From Micromonospora gifhornensis (GTDB lineage Bacteria; Actinomycetota; Actinomycetes; Mycobacteriales; Micromonosporaceae), in assembly GCF_016863515.1 (NCBI RefSeq), contig NZ_BOPA01000039.1, forward strand, positions 1 through 64,000: DNA of 64,000 bases, in the 5' to 3' direction. The notes under the pieces are model-generated. The model did no database searches and was not told the origin of the DNA. It saw only the letters and a list, made by a program, of their open reading frames with translations. The position numbers and the translations under genes are program-made. Positions 47,320 to 55,145 of the stretch are shown piece by piece (the first letter of the stretch is position 1; each line of letters opens with the position of its first letter).

Positions 47320-47919
47320 ATGACCGCAGCACTCGTCGTGATCGACGTACAGGAGTCCTTCCGCCAGCGCCCCACCTGGACGGCCTGCTCGCAACCGGAC
47401 ATCGTCGGTCAGGTAAACCGGCTGGTCGATGCCGCCCGCAGCCGAGGTGACCTGGTCGTCTGGGTGCTGCACTCCGAGCCGCACAGCGGTGACGTCTTCG
47501 ACCCGGCGCGCGGCTTCGTCCGACTGATCGACGGGTTGCAGCCCGCCGAGGGCGAGCCGGTGCTGACCAAGTACGTGCACAACGCCTTCACCACGACCCG
47601 ACTCCAGCACCTGCTCACCGTCCACGGTGTCCAGGAGGTCACCGTCTGCGGCATCCGTACCGAGCAGTGCTGCGAGACCACCGCCCGGCTCGCCGCCGAC
47701 CTCGGCTACCAGGTCACCTTCGTCGTCGACGCGACCGCCACCATGCCGATCGAGCACCCGGACGCCCCCGCAGGCCGGACGATCGCCGAGATCCTCGCCG
47801 ATCCGCGTACCCTCGGCACCGACGAGATCATCGAGCGCACCGTGTACGCACTGTCGGGCCGGTTCGCCACCATCCGTACCGTCGACGAGGTGACCACCCC
47901 GGTCGGCGCCGACCGCTGA
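47320..47919 (+). CDS. isochorismatase-family cysteine hydrolase
   Basis: A 199-aa cysteine hydrolase. The triad is Asp9 (VVIDVQESF), Lys84 (VLTKYVHNAF) and Cys117 (GIRTEQCCETTA, followed by a second Cys). This set is shared by nicotinamidases, isochorismatases and N-carbamoylsarcosine-amidase-type enzymes; the substrate is not clear. ATG at 47320 with AGGA upstream. The GlxA-type regulator gene starts one base after its stop, a very tight operon. Confidence 0.87.
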   Translation: MTAALVVIDVQESFRQRPTWTACSQPDIVGQVNRLVDAARSRGDLVVWVLHSEPHSGDVFDPARGFVRLIDGLQPAEGEPVLTKYVHNAFTTTRLQHLLTVHGVQEVTVCGIRTEQCCETTARLAADLGYQVTFVVDATATMPIEHPDAPAGRTIAEILADPRTLGTDEIIERTVYALSGRFATIRTVDEVTTPVGADR

Positions 47920-47920
47920 G

Positions 47921-48850
47921 GTGCACGTGGGCCGGGTCGTCTTCCTGCTGCTTCCGCAGCTGCACCTGCTGGATCTGGCCGGTCCGGCGCAGGTCTTCTC
48001 CGCGGCGGCCGACTCCGGGCTCGACTACCGGCAGTCCTTCGTCGCGGAGAGCAGTGAGGTGGTGAGCGCACAGGGGCTGCCGGTGCGCGCCGAAGTCGAC
48101 TGGCCCGACCTGGACCCGGCCGACCTGGTCGTCGTCCCCGGCTGGCGGTCACCCGCCTCCCGTGCCGAGCCGGCGCAGCCCGCCACGCTGCGCCGGCTCG
48201 TCGCGCACCACGCGGCGGGCGGCACCGTGGTCAGCGTCTGCGGTGGCGCCTACCTGCTGGGTCGCGCCGGGCTGCTGGCCGGTCGCCGGTGCACCACCCA
48301 CCACGAACTCCAGGACGAGTTGGCCCGCCGGTATCCGGCGGCCACCGTGCTCAACGACCGGCTGTACGTCGTCGACGACCGGGTGGCCACCTCGGCCGGC
48401 ATCGCCAGCGGCATCGACCTCGCGCTGCACCTGATGGCCGTCCGGCACGGGCCGGCGTTGGCCGCCCGGATTGCCCGGGAGATGGTCGTGTACGCCCGGC
48501 GCAACGGACACGAGCGGCAGGACAGCGCGATGCTGCGCTACCGCTCGCACCTCAGCGACGTGGTGCACCGCGTCCAGGACGTGATCGACGAACGGTTCAC
48601 CGAAGCATTGCCGCTGGGGGAGTTGGCCGGTGTGGCCCGGGTGAGCGAGCGCACCCTGACCCGCCTCTTCGACGCGTCCACCGGCCTGACCCCGCTGCGG
48701 TACCAGCAGTTGCTGCGGGTCGAGCGGGCCGAGCACCTCATCGGTCACGGCGTCGCCGTGGAGGCCGCGGCCCGGGCGGTCGGGTTCACCGACGCCCGGA
48801 TGCTCCGGCGGCTGCGGGCCCGCGCCCGCTCGACCCACTCCGTCGGTTGA
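47921..48850 (+). CDS. GlxA-type AraC regulator with DJ-1/PfpI domain
   Basis: A 309-aa regulator. Residues 1-180 are a DJ-1/PfpI-like domain with the nucleophile-elbow Cys in VSVCGGAYLLGRAG; the AraC helix-turn-helix pair follows (about 215-305), including LGELAGVARVSERTLTRLF and LIGHGVAVEAAARAVGFTD. Such proteins sense small metabolites, often linked to amide or nitrogen metabolism. The gene lies directly behind the cysteine hydrolase, which is a common pairing. The start may be GTG 47921 or GTG 47927. Confidence 0.88.
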   Translation: MHVGRVVFLLLPQLHLLDLAGPAQVFSAAADSGLDYRQSFVAESSEVVSAQGLPVRAEVDWPDLDPADLVVVPGWRSPASRAEPAQPATLRRLVAHHAAGGTVVSVCGGAYLLGRAGLLAGRRCTTHHELQDELARRYPAATVLNDRLYVVDDRVATSAGIASGIDLALHLMAVRHGPALAARIAREMVVYARRNGHERQDSAMLRYRSHLSDVVHRVQDVIDERFTEALPLGELAGVARVSERTLTRLFDASTGLTPLRYQQLLRVERAEHLIGHGVAVEAAARAVGFTDARMLRRLRARARSTHSVG

Positions 48851-48851
48851 C

Positions 48852-49937
48852 CTATCGCGACATGAAGAACACGATCATCGCGATCACCGCCAGCGCGGCC
48901 AGCACCGCCGCAGCGATCTTGGCCTTGCTGTACGGCCGCTCGCCGATGACCTCACCGGTACGGGCGTTCACCAGCACCTGGTACGACCGCCCGGCGTGCA
49001 GGTACGCGGCGATCCACACCGGCAGCAGGAGCAGCTTGTACGTCACGTCCGAGTAGCTGGTGTCCACCGCGTCGACCTGCTGCTCGTCGCCACCGATGTC
49101 CGAGCGGCAGTCCCGCTCGATCACCGGCGCCATCCGGGCCTTCGCCTCCACCAGGCCGGCCTCCGGCTCGGTGTCGTAGCGCAACGCGTGGTACCCGGCC
49201 AGGTAGTCCTGCTCGTACGGGACCGCCTCGTTGAGCGGCCACGGGGCCAACTCGTCGAGCTTGTTCGTCGGCAGGTGCGTGGTGGCGGGCACCAGCACGT
49301 CGTCGAAGTCCCGGCGCACCGTGCCGCTGGCCGAGTGCCACCGGGTGTGCCGGACCTGCCGGGTGCGGGTCTCCGTCTTGCCGTCCACCGTCACCGTGTA
49401 CGTCTCGGTGACGTAGTAGTGCTCGCCGCGCTTGCCCCGGTAGTCGGAGACGGTCCGCGCGTCGAACGTCCAGTGCGGCAGGTAGGTGCCCTTGAGCGTC
49501 TCCGCCTCGCTGACCTTCTTCAGGCTGCTCGGGGCGAACCAGCGGCTGCGGCACCAGGTGCTCAGCGCGGTGCGCACCCCGTTGCGGTCCACCGTGAACG
49601 GCAGCACCGCCTCCGGGGCGATCAGCTCGTCGGCCGCCTGCTGCGGCACCAGCGGGGTGGCGCAGAACTGGCACCGCTCGGCCAGCGCCGCACTCTCGGT
49701 CGAGGCACCACAGCCCGGACACCGGTAGACGTACGCGCCCACGGCGGCGGCCGGCTTGCGGGCCAGGGTGGCCAACCCGTCGAAGGAGTGCTCGCGCACC
49801 TCCCGGGTGGCGGCGGCGATCTGCTGCTGGTGCCCGCAGTAGGGGCACCGCAGGGCGGTGGTGCCGGGCGCGTGCTCCACCCGGGCGCCGCAACCCCCGC
49901 AGCCGTACGACGGCGGCGAGACAGCGGTCTCACTCAT
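48852..49937 (-). CDS. zinc-ribbon membrane-anchored protein
   Basis: A 361-aa protein. Four CxxC pairs (CGGCG, CPYCG, CPGCG, CQFC) in the first 95 residues form two zinc ribbons. A beta-rich middle (YYVTETYTVTVDGKTETRTRQ) and a C-terminal membrane helix (AAAVLAALAVIAMIVFFMS) follow. It resembles proteins often labelled primosomal-N'-like, a misleading name. It lies 25 bp after the SPFH gene; such SPFH/zinc-ribbon pairs are typical of membrane-stress loci. ATG at 49937 has GGGAGGG upstream. Confidence 0.82.
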   Translation of the reverse strand: MSETAVSPPSYGCGGCGARVEHAPGTTALRCPYCGHQQQIAAATREVREHSFDGLATLARKPAAAVGAYVYRCPGCGASTESAALAERCQFCATPLVPQQAADELIAPEAVLPFTVDRNGVRTALSTWCRSRWFAPSSLKKVSEAETLKGTYLPHWTFDARTVSDYRGKRGEHYYVTETYTVTVDGKTETRTRQVRHTRWHSASGTVRRDFDDVLVPATTHLPTNKLDELAPWPLNEAVPYEQDYLAGYHALRYDTEPEAGLVEAKARMAPVIERDCRSDIGGDEQQVDAVDTSYSDVTYKLLLLPVWIAAYLHAGRSYQVLVNARTGEVIGERPYSKAKIAAAVLAALAVIAMIVFFMSR

Positions 49938-49962
49938 CGGTGTACCCTCCCGATCCCGATGG

Positions 49963-51123
49963 TCACAGCGGCGGCAGCGGCGGCGGGACGCTCGCCAGCA
50001 CGGACGCCAGCTCCGGCACCTGCCCGGCCGGCTGCCACTGCGCCATGCCGGCCCGCCAGACCAGGGTGTCCGGGCCGAACCCGCCCGCACCTGCCCGCGC
50101 AGCCAGCGCACCGATGTCGAACGGGCCCTGGCGCTCGCCACCGACACCGACGAACCACTGCGCCTGGCCCGGCAGCGGCGGCGGCTCGGCACCACCCGGC
50201 GCGGCGGCCGCCGGTGCGGCGTACGGTGCGGCAGCCTGCGGTGCGGCGGCCGGCGGCGCGGTGCTCTCGCCGGACATGGCCCGGGCCATCTGCTGACCCA
50301 ACGCCATGCCCATGCCCATGCCGACGCCGGCACCGGCCTCGCCACCCGGGTTGTTCGCCGCCGCCTCCAGCGCGGTGGCCGCCTGGTACCGGGTGAACCG
50401 GTCCAGGTCGCCGACCGCACCCATCTCGGTGCGCTTGTCCAGCGCCCGCTCCACCTCCGGCGGCACGGAGACGTTCTCGATGACGAACTTCGGAATCGCG
50501 ATGCCGACCTCGGCGAGTTCCTCGGTCAGCGCGCCGGCCAGCTGCCGGCCGATCGCGTCCTGGTGGGCGGCCAGGTCCAGCAGCGGCACCCCGGCCCGGG
50601 CCAGCGCGCCGCCGAGCCGGCCCACGATGAGCTGGCGCAGGTACTCCTGCACCTCCTCGGTGCGGAACTGCGGGTCGGTGCCGACCAGCTCCTTCAGCAG
50701 CCGCTGGGCGTCCACCACCCGGGCCGCGTACGCGCCGAACGCCCGCACCCGGACCACCCCGAACTCGGGGTCGCGCAGGATCACCGGGTTCTGGGTGCCC
50801 CACTTCATCTCGGTGAACTGGCGGGTGTTGACGAAGTACACCTCGGCCTTGAACGGCGAGTTGAAGCCGTACTTCCAGCCCTTGAGGGTGGACAGGATCG
50901 GCATGTTGCGGGTTTCGAGGGTGTGGGTACCCGGCAGGTAGACGTCGGCGACCTGGCCCTCGTTGACGAACACCGCCGTCTGGGACTCCCGGACGACGAG
51001 CTTGGCGCCCATCTTGATCTCGTTCTGGAAGCGGGGGAACCGCCAGACGATCGTGTCCCGGCTGTCGTCCAGCCATTCGATGATGTCTACGAACTCGCCC
51101 CGAAGGCGGTCCATGAGCCCCAT
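49963..51123 (-). CDS. SPFH-domain protein with C-terminal GYF_2-like domain
   Basis: A 386-aa protein of the SPFH (stomatin/prohibitin/flotillin) superfamily of the type called virion-core-like. MGLMDRLRGEFVDIIEWLDDS opens it (in segments); the SPFH core spans about 30-230, with VVRESQTAVFVNEGQVADVY. An Ala/Gly/Met-rich linker (about 270-330) leads to a GYF_2/DUF4339-type domain (QGPFDIGALAARAG, LVWRAGMAQWQPAG). No transmembrane helix: probably a membrane-associated oligomer. ATG follows GGAGGGGCACG. Confidence 0.87.
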   Translation of the reverse strand: MGLMDRLRGEFVDIIEWLDDSRDTIVWRFPRFQNEIKMGAKLVVRESQTAVFVNEGQVADVYLPGTHTLETRNMPILSTLKGWKYGFNSPFKAEVYFVNTRQFTEMKWGTQNPVILRDPEFGVVRVRAFGAYAARVVDAQRLLKELVGTDPQFRTEEVQEYLRQLIVGRLGGALARAGVPLLDLAAHQDAIGRQLAGALTEELAEVGIAIPKFVIENVSVPPEVERALDKRTEMGAVGDLDRFTRYQAATALEAAANNPGGEAGAGVGMGMGMALGQQMARAMSGESTAPPAAAPQAAAPYAAPAAAAPGGAEPPPLPGQAQWFVGVGGERQGPFDIGALAARAGAGGFGPDTLVWRAGMAQWQPAGQVPELASVLASVPPPLPPL

Positions 51124-51282
51124 CGTGCCCCTCCACTACCGAGATCAACTGTGTGGCGGCGACGATAGCAACCCTGCGCCAGCTGCGGTTCCACCTGCCG
51201 TCTCGGTACGGGGGCCCGCTCGATGGAACCGGGGGCCGCTGATCGGGGGCGAAGATCATCAGGTACCCTCGCCGCGCCACGG

Positions 51283-51903
51283 TCAGGCGAACCGTTCCGG
51301 GTCGCCCGCGCCGACCCGGACGATCTCCGGTTCGCCCTCGGAGAAGTCGACCACCGTGGTCGGCTCGGTGCCGCAGTCACCCGCGTCGACCACCGCGTCG
51401 ACGGCGTGGTCGAGGCGTTCCTTGATCTCCCAACCCTGGGTCAGCGGCTCGTCGTCGCCGGGCAGCAGCAGCGTGCTCGACAGCAGGGGCTCGCCCAGCT
51501 CGTCGAGGAGTGCCCGGGTGACGGGGTGGTCGGGGATGCGTACGCCGACGGTGCGCTTACGGGGGTGCAGCAGTCGGCGCGGCACCTCCTTGGTGGCCGG
51601 GAGAATGAACGTGTACTGGCCCGGGGTGGCCGCCTTCACCGCGCGGAAGACCGCGTTGTCCAGCTGCACGAACTGGCCGAGCTGGGCGAAGTCCCGGCAG
51701 ACCAGGGTGAAGTGGTGGCCGCTGTCCAGGTGACGTATCTCCCGGATGCGGTCCATGCCGTCCTTGTTGCCGAGTTGGCTGCCGAGGGCGAAGCAGGAGT
51801 CCGTCGGGTAGGCGATCAGCCCGTCGCGGCGCAGGAGGTCGACGACCTGCCCGATGATGCGCGGCTGCGGATTGTCCGGGTGCACGTCGAAATACCTGGC
51901 CAT
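51283..51903 (-). CDS. Sua5/YciO/YrdC family protein
   Basis: A 206-aa YrdC-fold protein. The key segments are RRDGLIAYPTDSCFALG, KRTVGVRIPDHPV, SSTLLLPGDDEPL and TTVVDFSEGEP, which match the YciO branch rather than the full Sua5. Members bind ATP and double-stranded RNA; YrdC/TsaC makes threonylcarbamoyl-AMP for tRNA, and YciO's role is less certain. ATG at 51903 has no ribosome binding site but TAAGCT lies 7 nt upstream. Confidence 0.87.
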   Translation of the reverse strand: MARYFDVHPDNPQPRIIGQVVDLLRRDGLIAYPTDSCFALGSQLGNKDGMDRIREIRHLDSGHHFTLVCRDFAQLGQFVQLDNAVFRAVKAATPGQYTFILPATKEVPRRLLHPRKRTVGVRIPDHPVTRALLDELGEPLLSSTLLLPGDDEPLTQGWEIKERLDHAVDAVVDAGDCGTEPTTVVDFSEGEPEIVRVGAGDPERFA

Positions 51904-51910
51904 GACCGGA

Positions 51911-51916
51911 AGCTTA
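51911..51916 (-). promoter_or_regulatory. leaderless -10 box of the yrdC/yciO-like gene
   Basis: TAAGCT on the minus strand followed by exactly 7 nt and the ATG. Together with arsR, eda and iclR it shows the same TANNNT-N7-start arrangement. Confidence 0.55.
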
Positions 51917-51988
51917 GAGCGCACCCGGGCTGTCGCCTTGCCGACAGTGCCGCCCGGCGGTAAGGGGTCGACGCCCATCGTTGTCTGT

Positions 51989-52375
51989 ATGAGCGCGCGT
52001 GGCTACCCGGACGTGCTCCGGTACCCCGTCATGCCCACCCCGGTACGCATCACTGTGCTCGTCTTCGGGCTGCTGTCGCTGCTGTTCGCCCTGGCCACGG
52101 TCCATCGCCTGCTCACCGAGGGCGGCTCGCTGGGCGCGGCGGTCTTCTTCGCCGCGATGACGGCCGCCTGCCTGCTGGTGACCACCGCCCTGGCCACCCG
52201 CCGGACCTGGGCGCCCTTTCCGGCGTACGCCCTGGCGGGTCTGCTGGCCGCGGCCTCGCTGGGCCTGTTCGGCGCCATCACCTGCGTCGGGGTCGCCCTG
52301 CTGGCCTGGGTGCTCTGGGCGCTGAACACCCGGGCCTCCCGCGACTGGTTCGGTCGCCGACACCGACTGCGCTGA
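51989..52375 (+). CDS. small four-helix membrane protein
   Basis: A 128-aa protein with about four hydrophobic helices, starting around VRITVLVFGLLSLLFALATVH, with a basic C-terminal tail (RDWFGRRHRLR). No named family. ATG at 51989 lacks a clear ribosome binding site; a methionine at 52031 (MPTPVRI) is an alternative. It converges with the amphi-Trp gene across the 52393 repeat pair. Confidence 0.62.
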   Translation: MSARGYPDVLRYPVMPTPVRITVLVFGLLSLLFALATVHRLLTEGGSLGAAVFFAAMTAACLLVTTALATRRTWAPFPAYALAGLLAAASLGLFGAITCVGVALLAWVLWALNTRASRDWFGRRHRLR

Positions 52376-52392
52376 CGTCCGCCGCAGTACGT

Positions 52393-52445
52393 GTTAAGAG
52401 GGGGCCCCTGTACTACGCCAGGCGTTAACAAGGGGCCCTTCCTTA
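52393..52445. repeat. intergenic GTTAA..GGGGCCC repeat pair
   Basis: Two related units in direct orientation: GTTAAGAGGGGGCCCCT (52393-52409) and GTTAACAAGGGGCCCTTCC (52424-52442). Each contains a GC-rich near-palindrome. They lie between convergent genes. From memory, this sequence family is dispersed in Micromonosporaceae genomes; I could not check copy number. Confidence 0.6.
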
Positions 52446-52453
52446 CCTGCGGG

Positions 52454-52750
52454 CTACTCGGCGGCGGTCGTCGGCTCCTCGTTCGCGCTGTCGGCCTCGG
52501 CAGCCTTCTCGGCGACCGGCTCCGCAGCGGGGGTGGCCTTCGGGTTGGTCCAGGAGAACTCGATCTCGACCGAGTACTCGTCCTTGCCCTCCTGCTCGAT
52601 CTCCAGCTCGCAGTTCACCTGGTCGGCCACTGCGAGGGTGCCGGCCGCACCGTAGAAGATCTGCCCGGTCTCCAGCTGGTTCGCCACCTGCCGCAGCCAG
52701 GCCGCCAGATCCGCCCGCGACACGGTGCGCTCGTCCTCGTAGATATCCAT
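52454..52750 (-). CDS. amphi-Trp domain protein
   Basis: A 98-aa protein. DERTVSRADLAAWLRQVANQL and the beta stretch ELEIEQEGKDEYSVEIEFSW match the amphi-Trp domain, including the SW motif that names it. The last 25 residues are a low-complexity Ala/Glu tail. The function is not known. ATG at 52750 without a strong ribosome binding site. Confidence 0.75.
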   Translation of the reverse strand: MDIYEDERTVSRADLAAWLRQVANQLETGQIFYGAAGTLAVADQVNCELEIEQEGKDEYSVEIEFSWTNPKATPAAEPVAEKAAEADSANEEPTTAAE

Positions 52751-52838
52751 GCCGACATGCTGGCATTGCCCGCTGCGACCGTGTCGGCAGGGGGGCCGGG
52801 AGATGTCGAGCGCCTCAGCGGCGCCGGCGGCGGGTGGC

Positions 52839-54989
52839 TCAGCGGTGCTGGCGGCGGGTGGCGATCGCCTGGCGGGTGGGGCGGCGGACCACGGCGATCC
52901 GGTCGCCCCGGGTGCGGATCGAGGTGCGGCCACCCCGTCGACGGCGGACGGTCAGGTCGACCGTGTACCCGCCGACACGTACCCCCTCCAGCACCAGGTC
53001 GGGTAGCCAGGCGGGCAGGTGCGGGTCGACGAAGATGGTCCGCAACGGCGCGGCGGGACGCAGCGCCAGCAGGGCCTGGATCAACGCGATCACCGCACTG
53101 GCCGACCACGCCTGCGGCGAGCAGGCGCTCGGATAGACGCCGGGGTGGGGATGGGCGTCGTCGCGGGGCAGCCCGCTGAGCACCTCCGGCAGGCGGTGCT
53201 CGGCGAACAGGGCGGACGCCGCGAACATGCCCTCGGCGAGTCGGTGCAGATGCTCCCAGCAGCCGTACCGGGCCAGCCCGAGACCGATGGTGCCCGCCTC
53301 GACCGGCCAGACGCTGCCCCGGTGGTAGCTGAACGGGTTGTACGCCGGATGCGCGGCGGACAGGGTCCGCACCCCCCACCCGCTGAACATGTCCGGCGCG
53401 AGCAGCCGGTCCGCGACCAGGGGCGCGATCCGCGGCGGCACGATCCCGGTGGCCAGCAGGTGCCCGTCGTTGGAGTTGACCGACCGGACCGGCCGTTTGT
53501 CCGGTCCCAGCGCCATCGCGTAACAGCCCTGATCGGGCAGCCAGAAGGCGCGGTGGAAACGGCGGCGCAGGGCGGCCGCCCGGCGGGCCAGGCGGGCGGC
53601 GACGAGGGGATGACCGGCCACGGCGTACGTCCCGGCCGCGTGCCGCAGCGCGGCATACCAGTACGCCTGGACCTCGCTGGTGGCGATCGGGTTCGGCACC
53701 ACCTGCCCGTGTTCGTCGACGATGGCGGTGTCCGAGTCCTTCCAGCCCTGGTTCTTCAGGCCGCCCCGGGACCGGCGGTGGTACTCCAGGAAACCGTCAC
53801 CGTCGCGGTCGCCGTACGTGTCGATCCAGTCCAGGGCACGCTCGGCGGTCGGCAGCAGTTCCCGTACCGTGTCGAGATCCCCGGTCCAGGCGTAGTACTG
53901 GCCGAGGAAGACCAGGAAGTCCGGCGCGGTCGACCAATCGCCGTGGTAGTGAGCGAACGGATCGACATTGAGCTCCGACAGCGGTCCCCGGCGCGCCTCG
54001 TGCAGCGGTTTGCCGGGCTCCTCGTCGCGCCAGTCGTCGATGCGCCGACCGAAGTGCCGGGCGTTGAGCCGGAGGCTGTCCGCGAGCATCGTCGGCCCGG
54101 CGAGCATGGCCTGCCAGGACGCCGTCATCGTGTCCCGGCCGAAGATCTCCTGGTAGATGGGCAGCCCGGCGATCGGCGCGGTGGGGCCGGCCGGTTCGCC
54201 GAGCGGGAGCCCGGCCAGATCCTCGCGGGCACACCGCCACGCCGCGGTGACGTCGAAGTTGGTGCTGGTCAGCCGGGCCAGTTCGGCGGTGAGTCGGCGG
54301 CGTGCCGAGCCGGCGGTGTCGCCCGGCTCGGCGAAGCTCGGCGCGGGCGCGGCGAGTCGCTGACCGTCGAAGATCGGCTCGACGGCCAGGTCGATCCGGT
54401 CGACTCCGCCCGGCGGCAGCGTCACGTCGATGTCGAACCCGCCGTCGACGTACCGGATCGGGCCCGACGCCCGGACCCGGATCGCCACCGCCCGGTCCAG
54501 CCCGTCACACCGGTAGCTCAGCAGCAACTCCTGCCCGGCGGGATCCCACCGGGCCTCGACCGTGCCGGACTGGATGCGGCGACCGCTCTCCGCCTCGCTG
54601 GTGTCGGCGAAGTCGGCGTCGAGCCGAATCCGCAGCCGCAGGTCCAGGCGCCGCTCGGCGTAGCTGAACAGGGTCAGCCGGGTACGCAGGCCCGCCGCCA
54701 CGAACCGCTCGACGGCCAGGTACGCCGCCCGCGACGGCAGCACCTCACCGTCACCGAGTTCGGCGTAGGACAACTGGGCGTGCCCCTGCACGGTCGCCGT
54801 ACTGAACGGCACCGGCTCCCGACCGTCGACGGTGATCCGCTCGGCGCTGAGCACCCGGGTGTTGCGGGCGAAGAAGCCCTGCGCGCCGACACCGGTGATG
54901 CGCCCGCGCACGTCCGTGACCAGGGTGCTCCAGCCGCTGGCCACGTAGAGCAGGTCCGGGCGTACGCGCAGGTTCCGCACGCGACTCAT
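52839..54989 (-). CDS. glycogen-debranching-like amylo-alpha-1,6-glucosidase
   Basis: A 716-aa protein. The N-terminal part (to about 250) has the beta-sandwich found in glycogen-debranching N-terminal domains (FARNTRVLSAERITVDGREP). The rest is an (alpha/alpha)6 barrel with IFGRDTMTASWQAMLAG, GFLEYHRRSRGGLKNQGWKDS, SVNSNDGHLLATGIV and YHRGSVWPVE, a layout shared with GH15/GDE-like actinobacterial enzymes. It probably acts on alpha-linked oligosaccharides in the cytoplasm; many relatives are uncharacterised. No signal peptide. Confidence 0.83.
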   Translation of the reverse strand: MSRVRNLRVRPDLLYVASGWSTLVTDVRGRITGVGAQGFFARNTRVLSAERITVDGREPVPFSTATVQGHAQLSYAELGDGEVLPSRAAYLAVERFVAAGLRTRLTLFSYAERRLDLRLRIRLDADFADTSEAESGRRIQSGTVEARWDPAGQELLLSYRCDGLDRAVAIRVRASGPIRYVDGGFDIDVTLPPGGVDRIDLAVEPIFDGQRLAAPAPSFAEPGDTAGSARRRLTAELARLTSTNFDVTAAWRCAREDLAGLPLGEPAGPTAPIAGLPIYQEIFGRDTMTASWQAMLAGPTMLADSLRLNARHFGRRIDDWRDEEPGKPLHEARRGPLSELNVDPFAHYHGDWSTAPDFLVFLGQYYAWTGDLDTVRELLPTAERALDWIDTYGDRDGDGFLEYHRRSRGGLKNQGWKDSDTAIVDEHGQVVPNPIATSEVQAYWYAALRHAAGTYAVAGHPLVAARLARRAAALRRRFHRAFWLPDQGCYAMALGPDKRPVRSVNSNDGHLLATGIVPPRIAPLVADRLLAPDMFSGWGVRTLSAAHPAYNPFSYHRGSVWPVEAGTIGLGLARYGCWEHLHRLAEGMFAASALFAEHRLPEVLSGLPRDDAHPHPGVYPSACSPQAWSASAVIALIQALLALRPAAPLRTIFVDPHLPAWLPDLVLEGVRVGGYTVDLTVRRRRGGRTSIRTRGDRIAVVRRPTRQAIATRRQHR

Positions 54990-55109
54990 TCCGGCCCCCT
55001 GACCTGCGGTACGACGCCACGCGAACGGCTGGTGGGTGCCGTCGGTCGGCGCTTGTTACCCCACCGGGCCGGACGTACACCGGCACCGCAGATCAGGAAC
55101 AGGTCAGGA

Positions 55110-55130
55110 CCGGCGCCCAGCGGGCGCCGG
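55110..55130 (-). terminator. terminator of the subtilase gene
   Basis: CCGGCGCCC (55110-55118) and GGGCGCCGG (55122-55130) form a perfect 9-bp stem around AGC, 16 bp beyond the subtilase stop on the minus strand. Confidence 0.65.
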
Positions 55131-55145
55131 CCCCGACACGACCGG

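Noticed and set aside
48852-49937. Primosomal protein N' (PriA) or helicase
   Set aside because: Only the zinc-ribbon cysteines recall PriA; there is no helicase motif and the C-terminus is a membrane helix.
49963-51123. Prophage gene, because relatives of the SPFH protein are labelled virion core protein
   Set aside because: The label is historical; there are no other phage genes, attachment sites or integrase in the window.
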